64,000 nt of DNA from Diphasiastrum complanatum (lineage: Eukaryota > Streptophyta > Lycopodiopsida > Lycopodiales > Lycopodiaceae). The position numbers were made by a program, and so were the translations under genes. The stretch is taken from positions 22,254,248-22,318,247 of the forward strand of contig CM055100.1 of the NCBI GenBank assembly GCA_029204225.1, in the 5' to 3' direction. Shown one piece after another: positions 56,944 through 64,000 of the stretch (the stretch's first letter is position 1; every line of letters starts with the position of its first letter). The notes under the pieces were generated by a model. It searched no databases. It was given only the letters and a program-made list of their open reading frames with translations, and was not told the origin of the DNA.

Positions 56944-57058
56944 TATAAGAACCACCAAGTGAAGATCTACAGGATTCCAATCACATGCAAACCAAAGGAC
57001 ACCTGTGGAACATGAACCACCCAACCAATATGGAGAGGCTAGTCAATACCCTAACCAC
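56944..57058 (-). repeat. Partial tandem duplication of the LTR end
   Basis: The last ~113 bp of the family-X LTR (here ending TTCTTATA) are present once more before the full LTR starts at 57059. Confidence 0.85.
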
Positions 57059-57648
<590 letters not shown>

Positions 57649-57689
57649 TTCTTCCCCTCTTAAACCATTTCTATCTCTAGAAATGAAAA

Positions 57690-58690
57690 CTAGGAAAATT
57701 CTTCTTTATGCTCTCAACCCTTTCCCATGAATCATCATCCTCAGTCCGTCCATTCCACCTGATCAAGCACTCAGAGATAGAATGATTTCACCTTCATGCA
57801 AACTTAATTTCAACCGGCTTACATGAAACACTGGGTGAGTTGTAGTTTTGTTCTGAAGATCTAATTCGTAAGCTAAAGAACCAATTTTCTTTATAATCCG
57901 AAACAGTCCACAATATCTCGTAGACAATTTATAATGCTTCCCTGTACTCATAGTCTTAGAATCCTTAGGTATTCTAAGATATACCCAGTCAAAAACCTTT
58001 AAAATCTCTAGGAGACCTCTTAAGATTGGCATAGTGCTTAGCTCTATCCTGAGCACTCCGGATACAATCACGGGCCCTGTAACATTTCACACATATCATG
58101 CAAGAAATCTGCAACTTCCTTGATCTTAACAGACTTTGTCTCCACATTTACTGGAGATCTAGGTTGAAAACCACACATCAGCATAAATGGACTATAACCA
58201 GTAGCAGAATGTTTTCTACTGTTATAAGCAAACTCAATCAAAGGAATGTAATCTTCCATTGAGATTGCATGTGAGACACATAAGTTCTCAACATGTCCTC
58301 CATAGTCTGAGTAGTTCTCTCAGTCTGGCCATCTGATTTGAGATGATTAGAAGAACTAAAACTAAGCCAGGTTTCAAGCTTATGGAATACAGCTGATCAA
58401 AAGTGACCTGTAAACTTAGGATCTCTATCACTAACTATATCACTTGGCAGTCCATAAAGCCTAAATAATCTTTCCACAAAGATCTGGGCTAAATCCGAAG
58501 CCTTAGCAGTTGACTTGACTGGTATAAAAGTAGCTAACTTTGTCAACCTGTCCACCACAACCCAAATATAATCATTTTGGCATTGGGTCCTTGGAAGTCC
58601 AACCACAAAATCCATAGATATACTGTCCCATCGTTTCTGAGGGATATGTAGGGGATGTAGCAACCTTCCAGTCTTTAATCTGGGTGAAAG
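57690..58690 (-). pseudogene. E2 integrase with damaged chromodomain
   Basis: 58690-58397 carries GRLLHPLHIPQKRWDSISMD, FVVGLPRTQCQNDYIWVVVD and GLPSDIVSDRDPKFTGHF. 58259 onward has MEDYIPLIEFAYNSRKHSAT, then NVETKSVKIKEVADFLHDM, and 58071-57763 carries HYKLSTRYCGLFRIIKKIGS. The catalytic-Glu region lies in the broken gap near 58300. The zinc finger is deleted: RNase H runs straight into integrase at about 58680. A deletion at about 57787 removes the linker, and the chromodomain codons (57690-57785) are out of frame. At least three frameshifts. Confidence 0.85.
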
Positions 58691-59740
58691 AAAGTTCATT
58701 TAATTCACCAATCCGACTAATTGCATCCGCAACTTGGTTAGAGCTACCCTTGATATATCGGATCTCATGATCAAATTCCTGCATAAGCTCAGCCCAGCGA
58801 GCTTTACGACCCCTTAGATTGTTCTGATTACAAAAGTACTTCAGAGGTTGGTGATATGTATACACTATAAACTGACTACCATAAAGGTAATGCCCCCAGG
58901 TTTTAAGTGCATGTATCACAGCAAATAACTCTTTCTCCTGAGTTGTATAACGCAACTGAGGCCCCGTGAGTTTCTTGCTTTCAAACGCTATCGGCCTATC
59001 CTCCTGTAGAAGAACTGCCCCTATTGCCGAATCACTTGCGTCAGTTCGCACGACGTAAAATATATCAGAATTTGCGATCTGTAAAACAGGAGCTGAAGCA
59101 ACCATTTGCTTGAGTTTCTCAAAGCATTGGTTCAATTCATCATTCCACTCAATAGGCTGGCTAGGTTGACCTCTCTTTTCTTTTTATTTACTTTGCCTTT
59201 AGTCAAATTATTTAAGAGTGCTGCCACTTTAGCATAATCCTCAATTGACTTACAAAAGAAAACTGTAAAATCGAGAAAAGATTTTAACTTCTCTAATCGT
59301 CTTCGGTATCGACCAATCAAGCACTGTCTTGACCTTACTCTCGTCAATCTCCAAACCACTACGAGTGATCTTATGACCGAGGTACAACAACTCATACTTA
59401 AAAAACTCACGTTTAGATTCCTTAGCGTAGAGTTTCTCCTTGTCTGAGTATATCTAAGACAGTCTTAAGATGACTCAAATGCTCCTTAAGTGTTCTATTG
59501 TAGATGAGAATATCATCTAAGAATACAACCACAAACTTCCCTAGATATGGACGAAAAAAAAGCTCGTTCATCATCTGTTGGAATGTAGCTAGTGCATTCG
59601 TTAACCCAAAAGGAAGCACGAGAAATTCATAGTGACCGAATCTCGTCCAAAAACCAGTCTTCTGCATGTCACCCGGATGAATCCTAATCTGATGATATCC
59701 AGTTCTAAAATCTATCTTTGCGAAGTATTTAGCTCCACCT
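58680..59740 (-). pseudogene. E2 reverse transcriptase core and RNase H
   Basis: 59740-59667: [19 protein letters not shown]-like start in another frame. 59667-59422: [60 protein letters not shown] with the FLDD catalytic pair. 59410-59132 continues in broken frames through the RT thumb and connection. 59135-58690: NSDIFYVVRTDASDSAIGAV (RNase H first Asp), FESKKLTGPQLRYTTQEKEL (Glu), VYTYHQPLKYF, where the usual catalytic Asp of VYTDH is Tyr, then SNQVADAISRIGELNELSF. Inactive through frameshifts and that Asp loss. Confidence 0.88.
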
Positions 59741-60483
59741 AATCGATCTACCAGATCACAAAGGATATTTATTTTTATTAGTTACTTTATTCAACCTTTT
59801 GTAGTCCACACACATCCTGAAGCCTCCACCTTTTTTCGCTTTCAAAAGAACATGAGTGCCCCAAGGCGACTTACTTGGCTGAATATGACCCATCTTCAAG
59901 TAATTTTCAATTTGCTTAGTAATCTCTACCTCTTCTTTCTGAGAAAACCTATAAGGTTGTCTAGAGATAGGGTGACTACCTGGAATTAACTCAATCTTAT
60001 GGTCTACCGATCTGGACGACGGTAATCCATGAGGTAATTCTTCTGGAAATACATCTTTGAATTCAGACAGTAACTTATTCTTCACAATTTGATCCTGATC
60101 TAAGTCTACCGAGTTAAGAATTTTTGACAATTCACAACTACTTAGATACATTTCAGCTAAATCCAAAATTGGCTTAGCAAATAAAGAATAAGCTTCATAT
60201 TGTGAATAAAAAATCTCCATTACATTAGCAAATGAACTCATCCCAGATGGATGTACAAAATTGTCTCCAAACAATGTAACTATTTCTTTACCCTCCTGAA
60301 AAGAGAGAACATGCTTCTCAAAATCTATTTAAGGATGCTTATTAAATAACCACTCGTATCCTAGAATAATATTCGTACGTGCTAAATCTAAAACATGGAA
60401 ATCAATTAACTCTCTATAGTCCTGGATCTAAACAGGGAGTCTTGGATCTATCACATCCCACGTCTCCAACTCTGCTGCTGAAG
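59741..60483 (-). pseudogene. E2 protease end and RT N-terminus
   Basis: 60274-59756 is open: [100 protein letters not shown]. It is homologous, nearly codon for codon, to E1 53850-53300. Upstream to 60483 the link to protease is broken by stops (for example near 60330). Confidence 0.87.
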
Positions 60484-61160
60484 CTAGATATACTCGATAT
60501 CTATGGTTACTGGCTTCAGTTTTGAGTCCGAACCAAAGTTAATAAAATTATGAGTAGATCCACTGTCCACTAAAATACTAACTTCATGTCCATTAATAGT
60601 GCCATTCAAACGAAATAAATCATTTGGCAAGAATGAAGTAGTACTGAAAGAACAATCACACTCACAATTAATTTTATTAATTTCCAGCTTAAGATTCTCT
60701 TTACCTGGCATCACAATCACTTGAGCAGCGCCTTTTTTTCGTTCTGGGCAGAATGTCATAACGTGTCCAAGCTGACCACAATGGAAACAAACATTGGTCC
60801 TTCTAGCCTTTTTCTGGGACAACTTTTGCTTTTGTCTAAATTCAGATGCAGCTTGATCCAGTTCGTCGAAATATTTGTTATTCTTATTTCCACGAACTCT
60901 TTTCTTCTCTTTTTTCTGGCTGGGTCCGGATGATCTAGATGGATTAGCCTGTAACTGCTTCCTAGATGCCACCAGTGTGGAGTCGTACACTTTTGTGACA
61001 CGAACTACATCATCACAGGTTTGAAGCACATTACGCTTACACTCATTCTGATAATCTGCAGGCAGACCTAGGATAAACTGCCACAGTGCCAGTTTTGCAT
61101 TGAATGAGGGGACTTTATTCCACAAATCCATAAAATCTTGTAGGTACGAGTCCAAACTCC
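60484..61160 (-). pseudogene. E2 gag C-terminus and protease start
   Basis: Open frame with [40 protein letters not shown], the knuckle [31 protein letters not shown] and the protease active site ILVDSGSTHNFI with the normal D-S-G. Frame is lost at 60530. Beyond 61160 homology to E1 gag stops abruptly. Confidence 0.88.
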
Positions 61161-62484
61161 CAAAGCTGCCTAAAACTACCACCATAGGCTAAAAGATGTG
61201 TTTTGAGTACAATGGTGACATCAGTAACTTGTTTTGATCACCTCCTAAAATTTCAAACCAAAGTGTCCTGTTGCTTAGGTGGCATTTTGCAAGCCAAGTC
61301 GCTTTTCAAACGTGAAATGCTTCTCACCTCACACTCCTGACTACCCGCTCCTTGAAAGGAGCAAAAGAGATTTGACGTCCACTGAGCACTTTCATTGCTG
61401 CAATCACTCTATTTTGAGATACCGTACTTGCAGGTACAGTCTAGGTGCCTTTCGTTTGGAGGCTATAGCCCTTTCATTTGGAGGCTATAGCCCTTCGTTT
61501 GGCCCTTCGTTTGGCCTAAAGGAGATGAAAATAAAGACTTTTTGAGTTTTTGAACTATTTCTTCAGTGTGAAGAAACTTCACCTTTCACATGTGAAGGGA
61601 CCCAACTCCAATTTCAGTTTGAAAAGTTTTAATGAAGTTGAAATGCACTTTGCACTTCAAGCCCCTTTCTTTGAAGTTCACAATTGACTCAAAGAAATCC
61701 AATTGCTATCAAGGATCCAATGGCGATACTTCAACCCTGAGACTCGATCTTGACCATTGACCTATTGGCCTTCGATCCTACGGTGATGCACGATTTGGCA
61801 CGTTGATGATCACTCCTACAGCCATGGTGCCCTTCCAAACACTACATGAGCTACCTCCCTGGACGCGCGCGACCCCCGTCGCCCTCCTTCTCTTGCTTCC
61901 TTTGAAAGCTTACTCTCTTTTGGCTATGGCTGCCCTTTGAGGTTGCAGATAACTCCTCCACCTAGCTATGGTTGCTCGTGGCCTTCTTGCATCCTCCTAC
62001 CAGTGCTCGGGCGCCCTTGATCATGCTTTTACAGATCAAAAAATGGTCTCCTACAGATCAAGATCCAAATTTTTGTGCTTCCAGACCCTAGGCCAAGGTT
62101 TTCCTTGGAAATATTGAACTTGGCTGACTGTTTACAGCTCTCTGACTGGCCAATCCTCCTTCTTTGTCGCCCTACTGCTTGGAATCTGATGCTTCAAACC
62201 GTTCTCAAAATGGTGTTCATTTGGATGCACACCGACTGCAAATGCCAAGCAGCCTCTTTACAGAATTTCCAGAATTCCGTTTTTCTGCCTTTTAGATTCA
62301 ACCGACAAGTCATGTCTCCAATTCCTCTCACAGTTTCAAGCTTGGAAAGCCTCTATATGCTAGAAGCTGTGCACCAGTTCTTTTCTTTCCGCTTTCAACC
62401 CGTCGTAAGCCCCGAACTCTCAGAAGACTGTTCTCCCAAAGCTCTCTTCAACGACGACGTTGTATAGTTTACATTCCATGTACG
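61161..62484 (-). other. Inner Copia leader and unassigned DNA
   Basis: Lies between the primer site of the inner Copia and the truncated E2. A 130-codon + strand frame at 62075-62467 has no recognised motif and is probably chance. A short duplicated block (CCTTTCGTTTGGAGGCTATAG) lies at about 61445-61515. I found no gag. Confidence 0.4.
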
Positions 62485-62496
62485 GCTCTGATACCA
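62485..62496 (-). other. Primer-binding site of the inner Copia (tRNA-iMet)
   Basis: Minus strand TGGTATCAGAGC, two bases inside the 235-bp LTR. It shows that 62499-62733 is the 5' LTR. Confidence 0.88.
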
Positions 62497-62498
62497 AA

Positions 62499-62733
62499 TT
62501 AGAATTTGCTTCAAATAGGAACACAGATCATGCTACACAATAACACAAACAGAAAGCACTCTCCACACCAAGCTCATGTAGCAACTATATTTCTCAAAAC
62601 CAAAATACATTGTACATATAGTTCTTCACTATGGCAACCCATGCATGGCCCAGGTTGCCGTTGACGAGATGTGTGTCCCGTCGACTCACCTCATGGTGAG
62701 GCCAACTGATCTTTATCCACTGATAGGACCCAC
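62499..62733 (-). repeat. 5' LTR of the inner Copia element
   Basis: 235 bp, partner of 34040-34274, about 90% identical by eye. Outer flank AGTAC at 62734-62738. Confidence 0.82.
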
Positions 62734-62995
62734 AGTACAATAAGACAGTAGTTCTACTTTAATTCTAACTCTAGTGACTTCTATGCCCAATACAAAGTGT
62801 AGAGACCCGAGATCAACCATCTTAAATTTATTTCTTAAAGCAATCTTGGTTTGATCTATCAAGAGTAGACAATTTTCACTCAAGATGATGTCATCCACAT
62901 AGATGAGTAAGAACACAAAGAGAATACAACCTTGCATACCAAATCATTGAAGCTTGTTTTAGGCCATAGAAGCTTCCTTGGGCTCTCATGATGAG
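62734..62995 (-). pseudogene. Outer Copia element: RT N-terminal half
   Basis: Minus strand GSFYGLKQASMIWYARL (about 62985-62935), a frameshift, then LLIYVDDIILSENCLLLIDQ with the YVDD catalytic pair, FKMVDLGSLHFVLGIEVTR, and on to a Thr codon formed by the target duplication. The coding then continues in the same frame at 34037, on the other side of the nested unit. Upstream RT, integrase and gag are not seen. Confidence 0.85.
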
Positions 62996-63720
62996 GACCA
63001 CTCTTCCCGCTCTTCCCTAGACCCTACCAATCCTCAATCTTATTTCCTTGAGTTCACTCGCTCTTCTTTCCTCTTCTTCACTTCCCTTCCTCCATTGTTC
63101 TAGTCCATTTCTAGAGCCCTCCTTTCCATGCGTGAGCTGACTTTCTGGACGGGTGGTAATATTATTTCCCATGTTGAGTCCCTTTCGTTCTCCAAAGCCA
63201 TCACCATCAGTTCCAAGCCTTTAGCAATAATTGAAAGAAGACTCTGCCTTTGTCCTACCCGTAAAGGTTTTATCACCTAGGACCACATTATGAATTACAT
63301 TTACTCTCTCTTAGCCTTTCACGTCTTAGGACTAAACTTAGCCTTTCCTCCCATGAATCCAACTTACTCTCCTTTGCCTTCACTCATGGAGACCTTGGCC
63401 CTCTCTCCACCTCTCTCTCTACTGAACCTGACCTTTCCTCCCATGAACCCAAATTACTCTCCTTTGCCTTCACTCATGGAGAACTTGGCCGTCTCTCCAC
63501 ATCCCTCTCTTTAGCTCCCTCTCCACCTCCCTCTCTACTGACTACGACAACTAGTGGATTTTCAAGGCCCTAGATAAGATAGGCAAAATTTTCTACCCCT
63601 CAGTCTACCTCGCTACCAAAGATCCCAACTCCACCTTCTCATGGTTCAACTCTAAGTGGAACCTATCTGACCCCCCCTCATTTGTGGAAGGCCAGATTTC
63701 GCAATACCCATAAAATCAGA
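62996..63720 (+). pseudogene. Decayed coding-like stretch, family unknown
   Basis: A + strand frame reads SYFLEFTRSSFLFFTSLPPL, stop, SISRALLSMRELTFWTGGN, HVESLSFSKAITISSKPLAI, CLCPTRKGFIT, stop, DHIMNYIYSLLAFHVL. It then enters a tandem repeat; after a frame change about 63540 come WIFKALDKIGKIFYPSVYLA and KDPNSTFSWFNSKWNLSDPP. The two internal stops in the first part are TAG. The composition looks like protein once under selection, but I cannot name a family. Confidence 0.35.
63336..63515 (+). repeat. Two copies of a ~90-bp tandem repeat
   Basis: CCTTTCCTCCCATGAA(T/C)CCAA through CTCATGGAGA(C/A)CTTGGCC and CTCTCCAC is repeated with few changes. The second copy is followed by a partial CTCCCTCTCCACCTCCCTCT run. 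Confidence 0.85.
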
Positions 63721-64000
63721 CCTGGCAGGTATATAATCTTCTCCCTCGAGATTCTTCAGCTTTCACTTTTAGTTCATGCCAGTTACAGAGAAATGTGTCT
63801 CATATATGCTCTTTATATCAATAGACGAGGGCATAACACATTTGCTTTTTCATCACTATGCTCCAGTTTGAAAATCAGTGATTGAGCTTTTCATTGTGCG
63901 CTTTCATGTCAGATTTAGGAGATTCAGCCACAATGACCTTCTATTGAATGATATTACCTTTGAGGATACAACTACTAATGTTTACTAGCAATGTATTAGG
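63721..64000. other. Right flank, nothing recognised
   Basis: AT-rich; short frames only. Confidence 0.4.

Larger units (their letters stand above)
57649..61160 (-). mobile_element. Family-X gypsy element E2, 5'-truncated
   Basis: Minus-strand order: gag C-terminus (from 61160), protease, RT, RNase H, integrase, chromodomain remnant, LTR at 57059-57648. Homology to E1 gag stops at about 61160. It keeps the RT and RNase H that E1 lost, but has deletions between RNase H and integrase and before the chromodomain. Confidence 0.87.

Noticed and set aside
62075-62467. 130-codon + strand frame
   Set aside because: Antisense to the leader of the inner Copia element and without motif support.

Overview
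The window looks like repeat-dense nuclear DNA of a seed plant with a large genome. It has one plant-type nuclear gene with a 9.9 kb intron, LTR retrotransposons primed by plant tRNA-iMet and tRNA-Asp, hAT elements, many GA/CT microsatellites and AT-rich spacers. The species cannot be told from the sequence. Only one host gene is well supported; almost everything else is mobile DNA in several layers of decay.

Region 1 (1-7,479): one complete but dead Ty3/gypsy element, here called family Y. It has LTRs at 326-797 and 7007-7474 and a perfect 5-bp target duplication, TAGAG.

Region 2 (8,300-19,700): a two-exon gene on the + strand. Exon 1 is 8573-8700 and exon 2 is 18589-19171, giving 236 residues that start MVLWELTLATAYFLG. 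Its intron holds a hAT-type MITE with an 8-bp target duplication (9771-10298), a gypsy integrase relic, a hAT (DUF659-type) transposase relic, a Copia RT/RNase H relic, and the 5' end of a chromodomain-family gypsy element with its LTR.

Region 3 (20,000-33,300): low-complexity DNA, then fragments of four or more Copia elements. It also holds a tRNA-Asp-primed gypsy LTR and a remnant resembling the C-terminus of an RT-encoding element with a possible restriction-like endonuclease domain (27,036-28,140).

Region 4 (33,290-62,990): a nested stack. An outer Copia reverse transcriptase gene is split at one codon. Between its halves sits a 28.7 kb unit with 235-bp LTRs at both ends (34040-34274 and 62499-62733), flanked by AGTAC. 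Inside the unit are (a) a chromodomain-family (family X) integrase fragment; (b) the 3' half of a Tat/Athila-like gypsy element that carries, between integrase and 3' LTR, a 1,004-codon extra frame with a coiled coil and no recognised family; (c) a Copia 5' half inserted in another family-X copy; (d) a second family-Y copy; (e) two family-X copies, E1 and E2, in tandem sharing an LTR.

Region 5 (62,990-64,000): decayed coding-like DNA with a ~90-bp tandem repeat.

The best candidate for something undescribed is the extra frame at 36,594-39,605. It has ten in-frame stops (nine TAG) but no frameshift. All identities come from reading motifs by eye; no database search was made.
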